In this document: piece after piece, positions 53,136 through 63,300 of the stretch
How positions within the stretch are numbered: the first letter of the stretch is position 1
How the letters are laid out: each line of letters starts with the position of its first letter
Assembly: GCF_002855575.1 (NCBI RefSeq)
Contig: NZ_PKRQ01000006.1
Span: forward strand, 186,001-250,000
Source of the DNA: Tabrizicola sp. TH137
GTDB lineage: Bacteria; Pseudomonadota; Alphaproteobacteria; Rhodobacterales; Rhodobacteraceae
Direction of reading: 5' to 3'
Length of the DNA stretch: 64,000 bases
Position numbers and translations under genes: made by a program
The notes under the pieces: model-generated
What the model was told of the DNA's origin: nothing
The model's database searches: none
What the model saw: the letters and a program-made list of their open reading frames with translations, nothing else

Positions 53136-54884
53136 TTACGGCAAGAGCAGCAACCCGCCCGCCACCCCCAGCATGTTCAACGGGGCCGGGGTCAGCGCAG
53201 CAGGCGTATCCTGCAACGCAGCGATCAGCGCCTCGCCTTCGGCCCGGTCGGGCAGCATCCCGGACAGGGCCCCGACCGACAGGCGATGCACCTTCCCCTC
53301 CATCATCCCCAGACCTTCGTAACGCACAAAGCCCGAAGGTTCGCGCAGAAGGATCATCCCCTCTTCGCCCGGCTCCGCCGTCCAGAACTCGCCCACCACA
53401 AAGACGCAGCCCGCCCGCTCGGTTCCTGGCAGGGGCGTGCGGCAGGCGTCGATCCAGCTTTGCAGTTCCACCGGCGGAATGGCCGTCAGCAGCAGGTCCC
53501 GCGTGGCCGTCGCCCCCGGCGGCTGCAAGGGCATCACCGCGCGAAGATCGGACAGCAACGCCTCGGCATCCTCTTCCATCACCAGAACCTCGGCTTCGCC
53601 CCCGGCCGCCCGCGCCGCAAGCCGCTGCGCCAAAGCGGCCTGATCCGGCAGGGCGGCAAGCGAAGCCAGCCGCTCCAGCACCCGATCACCCGGCAGACCC
53701 CAGCGATCCAGCGCATCAAGATCAAGATCGGCCGGAGGGATGCCCCCTGCCTCATAGCGCGCGAGTTGCGAGCGCGACGAGATGGCCTCGGCATTGATCA
53801 CCGGCGTCAGCCACAGCATGGCCAAGCCCGCCACCATCGGCGCCAGCAGGCGGTTGGCCTGCCGCAGATGGCCGGTCCAACCGGACCCGCGCAGCACCGC
53901 CGCCAGATAGGCCAGCCCATATCCCGCCCCTGCCACCACCGCCAGCGCGGCAAACACACGCTCCGGCGTCCAGCCATGCTGTCCAACCCGCTCGGCCAGC
54001 GCAAACCCGGCCAGCGCCACGGGCAGCGGCAGAAGCCCGGCCATCACCCGCGCCGCTATGCGCAGCGCGGGGCTGCGGCTTTCCTCGTCTTCGGACTGGT
54101 CGATCACCACGGCGATCAGCCCGGCAGCCGCCATGGCAAGGGCCAGCAGCACAGCCGTCGCCGACACCCCACCGGGAAGCTGCGACAGCCCGCGCACCGG
54201 CAAGGCCACGAGGAAAAGGATCATCACCGTCAGAACCGGCAGCGTCAGAAGGCGCAGCAGGCGCAGGATCACCAGCGGCGACAGCAGGTCCGAAAGCTCA
54301 TGCGCCACGGCCAGCCCCACCCCCAGCATAGCCCCCGTGGCCATGCCCGGCAGCGGACCGCCCTCCGTCATCACCCAGTCGAGAAAGCCCAGCCCCACCA
54401 ACGCCAGCGCCGCATCCGCAAGCCAGATCACCCCCCAGACAAGCCCGGCGAAGATCCAGCCTGCCGCCGCCCGCACCACCAGTTGCCAGCTTGCCGTGAA
54501 CAGCGCCGGATAGGCCGTGCCGCCCGTCATGCCGAAGGCAATCAGATAGGGCAGTGGCAGGCTGGCAATCAGGAAGCCTGCGATCCAGTGCAGGCCCTGC
54601 TGGCGGAACTCGGCCGCGCTGCCATAGCGCGTCGCCGCCACCGCCATGAGCACGGCCACCACAAGGCCGAGGGGCAGCGCCGCAAGCGCCGCCGGGCGCA
54701 GGCGCAGCGGTCCGGTCATCGCCATCAGCGCCCCGAAGAAGACCAGAACGAAGGTGGTCAGCGGCAGCGTAAGGGGCTCGGCCACTGCGCCGCGAAGGGC
54801 GGCATCCTCCAGCAGCCACAGGGCCAGTCCTGCGACGACCCCCGTCAGCGCGAGAATCCCGCGCCTCAGCGTCTGGATATCCAT
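53136..54884 (-). CDS. DUF4153-type membrane protein
   Basis: 582 residues. About ten hydrophobic helices occupy residues 8-400 (for example GILALTGVVAGLALWLLEDA, TTFVLVFFGALMAMTG, VLLALAMAAAGLIAVVI), then a soluble domain of about 180 residues (LDALDRWGLPGDRVLERLAS; MILLREPSGFVRYEGLG). This matches DUF4153 proteins of Rhodobacteraceae; function is unknown. Start at MDIQTLRRG (54884). It has a CTAG-type promoter candidate 70 bases upstream and stands alone. Confidence 0.78.
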   Translation of the reverse strand: MDIQTLRRGILALTGVVAGLALWLLEDAALRGAVAEPLTLPLTTFVLVFFGALMAMTGPLRLRPAALAALPLGLVVAVLMAVAATRYGSAAEFRQQGLHWIAGFLIASLPLPYLIAFGMTGGTAYPALFTASWQLVVRAAAGWIFAGLVWGVIWLADAALALVGLGFLDWVMTEGGPLPGMATGAMLGVGLAVAHELSDLLSPLVILRLLRLLTLPVLTVMILFLVALPVRGLSQLPGGVSATAVLLALAMAAAGLIAVVIDQSEDEESRSPALRIAARVMAGLLPLPVALAGFALAERVGQHGWTPERVFAALAVVAGAGYGLAYLAAVLRGSGWTGHLRQANRLLAPMVAGLAMLWLTPVINAEAISSRSQLARYEAGGIPPADLDLDALDRWGLPGDRVLERLASLAALPDQAALAQRLAARAAGGEAEVLVMEEDAEALLSDLRAVMPLQPPGATATRDLLLTAIPPVELQSWIDACRTPLPGTERAGCVFVVGEFWTAEPGEEGMILLREPSGFVRYEGLGMMEGKVHRLSVGALSGMLPDRAEGEALIAALQDTPAALTPAPLNMLGVAGGLLLLP

Positions 54885-54956
54885 GCCCCCTCCGTCCCGC
54901 CACCGGCGGGTGTCCCCTGTCACGGTCCGGCTGTCGCGGACCTTTCCCCAAGGGTC

Positions 54957-54985
54957 AGGCTAGCCTCTACGGCGCGGCAGGCAAA
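54957..54985 (-). promoter_or_regulatory. Candidate promoter of the DUF4153 gene
   Basis: Minus strand TTTGCC (54985-54980), 17-base spacer, TAGCCT (54962-54957). Confidence 0.4.
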
Positions 54986-55030
54986 GGGAAAACCCGCACC
55001 CTATACCGAAGACTGGTCCAGGGCGCCCGA

Positions 55031-56584
55031 TCAGAAATCGGTCGGTGCGCCGCCTTCCTGCTTGCGGCGGGCGACGAAGCGGCGCAGCTCTTCCTGATGG
55101 TCGCCATTCATCGCCGGGGCCTCGAATTCCGCCAGGATCTGCTTGTAGATCCGATGCGCGCGTTCCGGCGTCCAGACCGACCCGTCGATCTGCCAGGCCT
55201 CGTAATTCCGCCAGTCGCTGACGAAGGGCGCATAGAAGGCGGTGGTATAACGTTCCTGCGTGTGCTGGCAGCCGAAGTAATGCCCGTTCGGCCCCACTTC
55301 CTTGATCGCGTCAAAGGCGATGTCATCCTCCGTCGTGGCGAAGGTCGCCTCCTCGAAATAGCGCTGGATCATCTGCAAGACTTCGCAATCCATCACGAAT
55401 TTCTCGGGGCTTGCGATCAGCCCGCCCTCCAGCCAGCCCGCCGCGTGATAGACCATGTTGGTCCCCGACTGCACCGCCGCCCAGAGGCTGTTCGACGTCT
55501 CCCACATCGCCTGCCCGTCCGGCACATTCGCCGCACAGACCCCCGAAGACCGCATCGGCAGCTTGTAATGGCGGACGAGTTGCCCCGTCATCTGCGTGGC
55601 GCGCATGTATTCCGGCGTGCCGAAGGCGGGCGCGCCCGACTTCATGTCCACGTTGGAGGTGAAGGTGCCGATCGCCACCGGACAACCCGGCGCGATGTAT
55701 TGCAGCAGGGCAATCGCCGCCAGCGCCTCGGCCAGCGACAGCGCCACCGCCCCCGCCATCGTCACGGGTGCCATCGCGCCCGCCAGCGTGAAGGGCGTCA
55801 CCACCACCGGCTGCCCGCGCTTGGCCAGCCGCATCGCACCGTCCAGCATCGGGAAGTCATGCTTCAGAGGGCTGACCGAGTTGATGTTGGTGTACATCCG
55901 CGGCTTGGCCTGAAACTCCTCTTCCGTCAGGCCGCCCGCGATGCGGGCCATCTCCATCACATCCTCGACCCGCTCGGCACCCAGGGAATAGGCATGCACG
56001 ACCTTGTCGGTCAGGGTCAGCTTTTCATACAGGCAATCGAGGTGCCGCACCGACGGGTGAATGTCGATCGGCTCCACCGGATAGCCGCCCGCGATATGGA
56101 TGCAGTTGAAATACTGCGTCAGCTTCATGAATTCCTTGAAGGTCTCGAAATCCCCCGACCGCTTGCCGCGCTCAAGGTCCCAGGCATTGGGCGGGGACGA
56201 GACATTGACGAAGACCATATGCTTGCCGCCGATGATCAGTTCCCGGTCCGGGTTGCGCGGGGTGATGGTGAATTCGGACGGCGCATGCGACAGCATCTCC
56301 ATCACGAAGGCTTCGTCCATCTTCACATTGGTGCCCGTCACCTTGCAGCCCGCGCGCTTCAGATGCGCCACGGCGTCGGGGTTCAGGAATTCGATGCCGA
56401 TCTCGCTGAGGATCCGCATCGCGCCCTTGTGGATGCGTTGCACGCCCTCGGCATCCAGCGGCTCCACCGGGGCATCCGGATTGACCGGAATGCGCCAGGG
56501 CATCTGGTCGATGACCGCCGTGCCCGCACGCTGCTGGTTGCCAGCCCGTCCCCCGGCGCGGCGCTTGCGTGGCTCTTCGTTCAT
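55031..56584 (-). CDS. MttB-family (non-pyrrolysine) corrinoid methyltransferase
   Basis: 517 residues of the trimethylamine methyltransferase superfamily, which move methyl groups from quaternary amines to a corrinoid protein. Features: GAMRILSEIGIEFLNPDAVA (about residues 54-73), PPNAWDLERGKRSGDFETFK, AGAMAPVTMAGAVALSLAEA and YFEEATFATTEDDIAFDAIK. The frame is open throughout with no in-frame amber codon, so it is the MtgB-like type acting on betaines rather than the pyrrolysine enzyme. No corrinoid protein or reactivator gene is adjacent. Links in theme to sarcosine oxidase at the window start (betaine to sarcosine to glycine). Confidence 0.88.
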   Translation of the reverse strand: MNEEPRKRRAGGRAGNQQRAGTAVIDQMPWRIPVNPDAPVEPLDAEGVQRIHKGAMRILSEIGIEFLNPDAVAHLKRAGCKVTGTNVKMDEAFVMEMLSHAPSEFTITPRNPDRELIIGGKHMVFVNVSSPPNAWDLERGKRSGDFETFKEFMKLTQYFNCIHIAGGYPVEPIDIHPSVRHLDCLYEKLTLTDKVVHAYSLGAERVEDVMEMARIAGGLTEEEFQAKPRMYTNINSVSPLKHDFPMLDGAMRLAKRGQPVVVTPFTLAGAMAPVTMAGAVALSLAEALAAIALLQYIAPGCPVAIGTFTSNVDMKSGAPAFGTPEYMRATQMTGQLVRHYKLPMRSSGVCAANVPDGQAMWETSNSLWAAVQSGTNMVYHAAGWLEGGLIASPEKFVMDCEVLQMIQRYFEEATFATTEDDIAFDAIKEVGPNGHYFGCQHTQERYTTAFYAPFVSDWRNYEAWQIDGSVWTPERAHRIYKQILAEFEAPAMNGDHQEELRRFVARRKQEGGAPTDF

Positions 56585-56701
56585 CGCGTCCTCCGTCCGG
56601 CGCCATCCGCGCCCCTAGGCCACAAGGATGACGAAGGCGGGGGGCAAATGACACTCTGCCCACGACGCGTTCATGTCGTTTTTCGCAGGCGACCGCGCCG
56701 C

Positions 56702-57397
56702 TCAGGCCGCCAGACTGTCGATCCACGCGCCCAGATGGGCGATATCGGGCAAGACGGCATCGGCATGGGGGGCCAGTTCTGCCGCCCCCGCGATGCCCGT
56801 CAGCACGGCCACCGCGCGCATCCCCGCTGCCCGCCCGGCTTCCAGGTCGTGGCGGCTGTCGCCCACCATCACCACCCGCGCCGGATCAAGCCCGTGCTGG
56901 CGCGCGAAGGCCGCGCACATGCCCGGCCCCGGCTTCGGCCCGTGCCCGCTGTCATAGCCCGCTATGTAATCGAACAGCCCGGTGATCCCATGCGCCGCCA
57001 GATGCGCCCGCGCCGCCTCTTCATTGTCATTGGTGGCCAATCCGATCCGCAGGCCCCGGTCGCGCAGCGCCCCCAGAACGGCGGCAAGGTCCACCGCGGG
57101 CAGCATCGGCGCGCCTTCTGCAAGCCGGTTCAGCCGCTCTTCAAGCAGATCGGCCGACGCGCCCGGCAAGGCCGCCGCCAGGTCGCGCGCGATTTCGGTC
57201 GGCGTGCCGGCGATCACCACGCTGTCGGGAACAAAGCGCCGGGTAACGGGATCAAAGCCGATGGCCGCCCCAAGGACCGAGGCCGAAAGCCCGCTTTCCG
57301 CGGCCAGCATCTCCACCAGCCGCGCCGCCCAGGCGCCCCAACTGGCCCGGAAGTCGAACAGCGTCCCGTCCTTGTCGAAGATCACGCCGTCGATCAT
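56702..57397 (-). CDS. HAD-family phosphatase, phosphoglycolate-phosphatase-like
   Basis: 231 residues. HAD motif I FDKDGTLFDFRAS (nucleophile Asp8), motif II in IGLATNDNEEAARAHL, Lys in GPKPGPGMC and motif IV MVGDSRHDLEAGRAAG, with a helical cap after motif I. Start at MIDGVIFDKDG. The substrate is not predictable; phosphoglycolate or another small phosphate is usual. Confidence 0.88.
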   Translation of the reverse strand: MIDGVIFDKDGTLFDFRASWGAWAARLVEMLAAESGLSASVLGAAIGFDPVTRRFVPDSVVIAGTPTEIARDLAAALPGASADLLEERLNRLAEGAPMLPAVDLAAVLGALRDRGLRIGLATNDNEEAARAHLAAHGITGLFDYIAGYDSGHGPKPGPGMCAAFARQHGLDPARVVMVGDSRHDLEAGRAAGMRAVAVLTGIAGAAELAPHADAVLPDIAHLGAWIDSLAA

Positions 57398-57481
57398 GCC
57401 GTCACTCCCTGTTGCGCACCGCTCCCGGACTGTGGCCACAGCCGCGCGGGAATGCAATCAACTCTGCGTCATTGCATGCCC

Positions 57482-57760
57482 TCAGGTCCAATGCGGCAGC
57501 GCCCCGCCCGGCAACGCTGCCCGCGCCTGCATCGGCACGGTATAGGCCAGCCCGGCCGCATCGCAGAAACCGATCACCCAGGCATCATCCTGAAGCAGGA
57601 AATCCAGCACGGCCGCCAGAAATCCCGGCTCGGCCGCCGCTGCCGCGACCTGCGACGCCGAGGCGCCCGTCGCCCCCAGAAACAGAGGGAAAAGCTCTTC
57701 CTGACCCGCCAGCCAGCCCAGCGCCTGCAACGCCACGGTTTCCGCCATCTCACCCGTCAT
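57482..57760 (-). CDS. DUF3572-family protein
   Basis: 92 residues, starting MTGEMAETVALQALGWLAGQ, with FLGATGASASQVAAAAAEPG and VLDFLLQDDAWVIGFCDAAG, which is the pattern of the alphaproteobacterial DUF3572 family. Small, soluble, helical; function unknown. It is divergent from PleD, an arrangement I believe is common in this group. Confidence 0.8.
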   Translation of the reverse strand: MTGEMAETVALQALGWLAGQEELFPLFLGATGASASQVAAAAAEPGFLAAVLDFLLQDDAWVIGFCDAAGLAYTVPMQARAALPGGALPHWT

Positions 57761-57828
57761 CCCGCCCTCCGTTTCGCATCCCGCGATCACAAGATCATGA
57801 AACTTGCCCGCAGTCTGGAAAGCATTCG

Positions 57829-57843
57829 TTAACGGATTGGTAA
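57829..57843 (+). promoter_or_regulatory. Possible CtrA site upstream of pleD
   Basis: TTAA-N7-GTAA, one mismatch from the CtrA consensus TTAA-N7-TTAA, about 54 bases before the pleD start. c-di-GMP genes of related bacteria are often in the CtrA regulon. Confidence 0.35.
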
Positions 57844-57896
57844 GACTTCCTCCACCACAGTGGAACGGCTTCGGGCAAGCGGTGGTCTGACGGAAT

Positions 57897-59270
57897 ATGG
57901 CGGCGCGGATTCTGATCGTTGACGATGTGGCGACCAACCGGATCGTCCTGAAGGTGCGGCTTGCCTCGGTCTGCCATGACACGATCCTTGCCGGGGACGG
58001 CAAGACCGCGCTGCGCATGGTGCAGGACCGCAAGCCCGATCTGGTGCTGCTGGACCTCAACCTTCCCGACATGGACGGCTGCGCCGTGCTGCGGGTGCTG
58101 CGTGCCGATCCGGCCACGCGTGACATACCGGTGATCGTCCATACCGCCTCCACCTCCGTCGCGGCCCGCTTTGCCGCCTTCGAGGCCGGGGCGGATGACG
58201 TGCTGACTAAACCGCTGGACGACCTGCTTCTCCTCGCCCGCATCCGCAGCCTGTTGCGGCGCAGGGAACCCGGCGATGCCACCACTCCGCCCGAATTCAC
58301 CCTGCAAGAGGCCTCCACCCCTTATGACTGGCCCGGCCTGATCGCCTTGACGGCGTTTCCCCCTGCCGACGGCCTTCGCCTGAAATCCGGCCTTGCCGGG
58401 CTGATGCCGCATCAACTCGCGCTCTGGGACGGCGAGACGGCGCTTGGGCGCGGCGCCCCGGTCCCTGCGGGTGCCGCGCCGGATGCCTTCCTCATCGACG
58501 CAGGCGACGGCGGCGCCGACGAGGCACGCACCGCCAGCGCCCTGCGCCTGCTGTCGGAACTGCGCGCCACGCCCGCCCATCGCCATGCCGGGCTGGCGCT
58601 GCTCGCCCCCAGCCCCTCGGCCGCCGCCCTCGCCTATGACCTTGGCGCGGACGAAGCCATCGTCCTGGGCAGCACCGAGGCCGAAATCGCCCATCGGCTG
58701 CATGGGCTTATCGCCCGTGGCCGCGCCGCCACCTTCCGCCGCAACGCGCTGCGCGACAATATCCGCCTCGCCCTGACCGATCCGCTGACCGGCCTCTTCA
58801 ACCGCCGCTACGCGCTGCGGCGGATGGGCGAGATGGCGGTGGATGCCGCCCTGCGCGGCGCGGGGCTGGCAGTCATGATCGTGGATATCGACCGTTTCAA
58901 GACGATCAATGACAGGCATGGCCACGCCACGGGCGATGCCGTCCTGATCGAGGTTTCGGCCCGCCTGTCCGCCCGTCTGGGACAAGGCGATCTGCTGGCG
59001 CGGATCGGCGGTGAAGAGTTCCTCATCGCCCTTGCCCGCCACCCCGCAGCCGAAGCTCAGGCCTTGGCGCAACGACTCTGCACGGCGATCAGCGGCCACC
59101 CCGTCACCCTTCCGGGACTGGGCGAGGTGGCGGTCTCCATCTCCATCGGGCTGGCCATGGCCCCGCCCGGCACCCTCCCGGACGAGGCGATGGACAGCGC
59201 CGACCGGGCCCTCATGGCCGCCAAGACGCAGGGCCGCAACCGCGTCATCATGGGCAGTTCGGCAGCGTGA
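57897..59270 (+). CDS. pleD: PleD-type response regulator diguanylate cyclase
   Basis: 457 residues: receiver domain (Asp9/Asp10, phospho-acceptor Asp53 in LVLLDLNLPDMDG, Lys105 in LTKPLDD), a second degenerate receiver-like domain (about 140-275) and a GGDEF domain with DPLTGLFNRRYAL and active site RIGGEEFLIAL (Gly371-Phe375). The RxxD inhibitory site is not intact (GQGD at 362-365), so product inhibition may be weak. Phosphorylation-dependent c-di-GMP synthesis, typically at the cell pole in swarmer-to-sessile change. Confidence 0.93.
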   Translation: MAARILIVDDVATNRIVLKVRLASVCHDTILAGDGKTALRMVQDRKPDLVLLDLNLPDMDGCAVLRVLRADPATRDIPVIVHTASTSVAARFAAFEAGADDVLTKPLDDLLLLARIRSLLRRREPGDATTPPEFTLQEASTPYDWPGLIALTAFPPADGLRLKSGLAGLMPHQLALWDGETALGRGAPVPAGAAPDAFLIDAGDGGADEARTASALRLLSELRATPAHRHAGLALLAPSPSAAALAYDLGADEAIVLGSTEAEIAHRLHGLIARGRAATFRRNALRDNIRLALTDPLTGLFNRRYALRRMGEMAVDAALRGAGLAVMIVDIDRFKTINDRHGHATGDAVLIEVSARLSARLGQGDLLARIGGEEFLIALARHPAAEAQALAQRLCTAISGHPVTLPGLGEVAVSISIGLAMAPPGTLPDEAMDSADRALMAAKTQGRNRVIMGSSAA

Positions 59271-59303
59271 AAGGATGGGGCGGACGCCCGCCTCCCGCCC
59301 GGC

Positions 59304-59693
59304 TCAGGCGCGCAGCAGGGCCGCCAGCGCCGTCCTGACGTCTTCGTCCAGAACGGTCTCGCGGGCCAGCAGCTCTGCCGCTGCCTGCAAGATGGCGGCT
59401 GTTCCCGGGGGGCTGACCCGCGCCAGCGCCGCAAAGCGCTGATGCAACGCCTCCCGCGCCCTTGCGATGGCGCCGGGTTCGCCAAGCTCGGGCGAGATGC
59501 GGTCGGGAATGATGAAACCGGCCAGCCGCTCTTCCAGCGTTTCCCGCCGCAGGATCGCATCCAGCGGGCGCTGTTCGGGCAGGAACGGAACCCGCGGCCG
59601 CTGGCCCGGCGGCAGATGCACCTCATCGCTTTCGCGCCAGCGCCGGATATCGGCCAGACCGCTGTTCAGGGGACCGATGCGACCGCTCTGCAT
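59304..59693 (-). CDS. Small protein of the SctD-like gene set, unknown function
   Basis: 129 residues, soluble, largely helical after residue 50 (ETLEERLAGFIIPDRISPEL; AREALHQRFAALARVSPPGT). I recognise no family. It starts 3 bases after the stop of the TPR-like gene, so it belongs to the three-gene operon led by the SctD-like gene, where small chaperone or stalk proteins of type III secretion are usually found. That is context only. Confidence 0.6.
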   Translation of the reverse strand: MQSGRIGPLNSGLADIRRWRESDEVHLPPGQRPRVPFLPEQRPLDAILRRETLEERLAGFIIPDRISPELGEPGAIARAREALHQRFAALARVSPPGTAAILQAAAELLARETVLDEDVRTALAALLRA

Positions 59694-59696
59694 GGG

Positions 59697-60302
59697 TCAG
59701 CCGTTGAACTGATGGACCAGCAGCACATGCTGCGTGAAATGCAGGATGCTGCGGTTCGACACCATCCCCCGCGACGTCAGCGCCGCCTTGGCCAAAGAGC
59801 GGCGGCCGATATCCACCTCGCCATTCTGCAACGCCAGATAGCCCTTCAGCGCCAGGATTGCCGGATGCTGCACGGTCGGCCCATCCATCAGGCACAGGAT
59901 GGCATAGGCTTCGGCACTCCGGCCCAACGTGGCCAGTGCAAGACCGATCCGATACAGAAGGCGTCGGTCCGCCCCTTTGCGCGCGACCATGGTCGCGATC
60001 ATCCGCCCCAGCGCCTCCGGCAGATTGCCCGAGCCGGCATCGACACCCGCATCCTCCATCGCCTGGAAAGGAGGCTGCGGCACATCCGCCAGCGCGGCGA
60101 TACCCGCCAGCGGCACGACAGAGCGTCCCGCCCGCAGGGCAAGGCCCGATATCAGGTGCAGCGCCGTCTCATGCTCCCCCTGCCGTTCCGGATCATCGCC
60201 GTCAATCACGGCCACCGGCCCATCGCCTTCGGCGGGCTCGATGTCCCGCGGCAGCAATTCCAAGGCGACCGTCGCGCCGCTGAGATGCCCGGACCTGCCC
60301 AT
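59697..60302 (-). CDS. TPR-like protein, possible secretion chaperone
   Basis: 201 residues. The second half has helix-turn-helix pairs like tetratricopeptide repeats: RLLYRIGLALATLGRSAEAY and ALKGYLALQNGEVDIGRRSL (about residues 110-170). Type III secretion systems use small TPR chaperones, which fits its place directly after the SctD-like gene (ATGA overlap), but no family-specific motif proves it. Confidence 0.55.
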   Translation of the reverse strand: MGRSGHLSGATVALELLPRDIEPAEGDGPVAVIDGDDPERQGEHETALHLISGLALRAGRSVVPLAGIAALADVPQPPFQAMEDAGVDAGSGNLPEALGRMIATMVARKGADRRLLYRIGLALATLGRSAEAYAILCLMDGPTVQHPAILALKGYLALQNGEVDIGRRSLAKAALTSRGMVSNRSILHFTQHVLLVHQFNG

Positions 60303-63300
60303 CAGTTCATCCCGCAGCCATCTGCGGGGCAGGATTCCGCCACGCGCCAGCCCAACGCATTTCCATAAAGCTGGACACGCGTGCCCTCCGCCGTGCGCAG
60401 AAGAATGCCCAGATCGCCGATCGAGGTGATGCGGCTCGTGATGTCCGGCGCGGCCCCTTCGCCCAGCTTTCGCCCATCGCCAAGTTCCACATAGCGATCC
60501 GCCACCAGATTCGCCCCGGCCAGCGGAAGCGTGGCCCTCGGCACGTTGCGGAACAGGAACTCCACGAAATCGGGATTGCGCTCCGTCTCGGTCAGGAAGG
60601 TGGAACTGCCGCCGACCATCTCGCCAAAGGCGGTGCCGGTCTGCCGCAGACAGGCCCGCACCCGTTCGGGCGAAAGGGCGGTTTCCATCACCACCTCCCG
60701 CACATCCGGGGTCAGGCCCGTGACATCGCTGTTGTTCGACACGCTCAGCGCATCCAGCAGAAGCAGAGCGGTCGGCAGCATTCCGGGCGTCAGGCGGGCC
60801 CCCTCCCAGCAGGCGACCGACTGATCCACCGGATAGGGCAGGGCCGAAAGCGGCTGCGGCAGGCGCATCAGGGTCTTGCCGAACTGAAGCTGCTCGTTCT
60901 GCATCGCGACCAGCGCCAGCAGATTGGGCGAAATCGCCGGATTGCCACCCTCCGCCGCGCCCTCTTCGCGGGCCATCACCTCGTTCGCGGCATCTATCAT
61001 GGGCTGCACGGAGACCATCTCGCCCTGCGGCAGGGCAAAGAGCGGCAGGGTCATCGCCGGTTCCCCCGCCGATGGCGCGGGCAGAGAGGCCGTGCCCTCG
61101 GCCCCCGCCACCCCGCCCGCCAGCACCGGCGCAGAGCCGAGACCGAGCACAACGGGACCGGGCGCAGGGGCACCGCCGTCCTCGCCCGCCCCCGCCTGCT
61201 GGGCTAGGATCAGCCGGATCTCATCCGTCAACTCCTCCAGCGCGCCGGAAAGACCCAGATCCGCGATGACGATCCGGGGATTTTCCGCAGCAGCGTTTGC
61301 CGATGCGTCCGTTGCCGCAGACGCGCCCGGCAGCACCGTCCCGCCCAGAATGCCGACCGCCTCGCGCATCAGCGCCGGATCGGGCACCTGCCCGGCTGTG
61401 ATGGTCGCAACCAGCCGGTCATGCACATCGGGGTTGGCCTGTTCCAGCCGATCCAGCGCGGCAGTCAGGCCTGCGGCCCGCACCGCCGATGGGCTTGCAG
61501 GCACAACCGCAAGCCCCGGCATGCCCTGCCCGGCCACATCATTAGCCGCGATACCTGACCCACCCGCCACATCTGCCATGGGCGAGATCGTCCCGGCGGC
61601 TTCAGGCGCCGCCGCCCCGGACAGCCCGTCGAGCCCGGCTTCCGCGGGCGGCATCCCGGCCCCCTCCGCCGCGGCGCGCCGCTGCTGCACCACAAGGGCC
61701 ATCCCCTCGGGTAGCGCGGCGAGCGTTCCGATATCGCCCAGTCCCGGCACCGCGATCCCGGCCTGCGGATCAGCCTCGGGCGGGACACTGCCGCCCAGCG
61801 CTTCCACCACTTCCTGCACCACAGGCCGTTCCAGCCCGCGCCCGGCGTCAAGCTCGGTCACAACCTCCGCGTAGAGACCCGGATTGCGCTCCTCCAGCAG
61901 GTCGAGGGCCAGCGACAGGGCCGCGAACCGCGCCTGTTCGCCGGGGCCAAGGGCCTCCCCCTCCGGCAACAGCACCGGGCCGCTCCCCTCCGCCACCCCG
62001 GACAACCCCGCCGCCGAAACCGCCACGCCCGGCCTCGCGGCGGCAGCTTGAACCGCGACCGGGGCCGCGCCCCCCTCCTCCACCGATCCGATCCGGAACT
62101 GCATCGGCAGCGCCGGTTGCGGCACGGGCAAAGCCGTCACCGCCGCCCCGTCCAGTGGCGCCACCGGCGCCGCGCTCTCTGGACGCGACAGCAGGTTCCG
62201 CAGGTCGGCCGCCAGCCCGTCCAGCGATCCGATGGGGCCCAGACCCTCGACCACGACCTGCGCCGTGCCATCCCCACCGGCAGGCGCAGGCTCAATCCGC
62301 CCGCCGATAACCTCCAGCACCTCCTGCAAGAGGCCCGTTTCGGGGGCTCGGCCCGCCGCAACATCCGCGACGACCTGATCGTAAAGCGCAGGGCTTCTCT
62401 CGCGCAGACGATCCAGCGCAAGCGCAAGGGTGCCCGGCCCTCCGTCCAGTTGCGGCGCTGCGCCTTCGGTCGGCGGCACCGCAGGCGGCTGCCCGGCAAA
62501 AAGCGACTGCGCATCCAGCTCGTTGGGTTCCGTCAGGGTTTCCGGGGCCACCACCCGGCCCGGCTCGGCGGCGGCAACCGGCCCCGTCCCGATGATCACC
62601 GGCGCCGTGTCCACCTCGGCAGGCTGGTCCAGCGTCACGAAGCTGCGCAGCGGAATCTCCTGCGCGAAGCGCCGCGAATAGACGCCGATCAGCCCAACCC
62701 AATTGTCCATCTTGTCGCGCGGCACGATCCCCGTCGCCTCGACAACCAGCCCGTCGAGGCGAAAGATCACCAGATCGGCCAGACCGGCATCCCCGGCAAT
62801 GCTGCGCAATTCGGCCAGGATCGAGTCGGCCGTGCGGATTTCGCTGCGCAGCGAAGCAAGGCCGAAAACGCCGGTCTCGATGCTCTCGACCAGCCGCTCC
62901 GCCGTCGCCGGATCAAGGATGGTCCCCGACAGCGTCAGGTTTCCGGCCTCGTCCAGCACGAAGCGCACCGGAAGCTGCAGGCTGTCGATCGTGCCCTGCA
63001 CATCGGCCCGCAGGTTCTCGCGCACATAGACGCGCAGCGTCGCGGGCAGGCCGCTTGCATCCAGGCTGTTCTGGATGGCGCGCCGCTCCACCTGCTCTTC
63101 GACATAGCCTTCGATGGCGATGGTCCCGTCCGCCCGCTGAACCACCGTCACCTTACCGGCAAAGGGCATCGCGGCGATCTCCTCGCGCAGGGTCGCAAGG
63201 GCCTGCACCGTCACATCCGCAGCCGATCGCTGCGCGGCATCACTGCCGAAACTGCCAAGGACGCCCACCACGGCAACGATCGCCAGAACGGAACCCGCAG

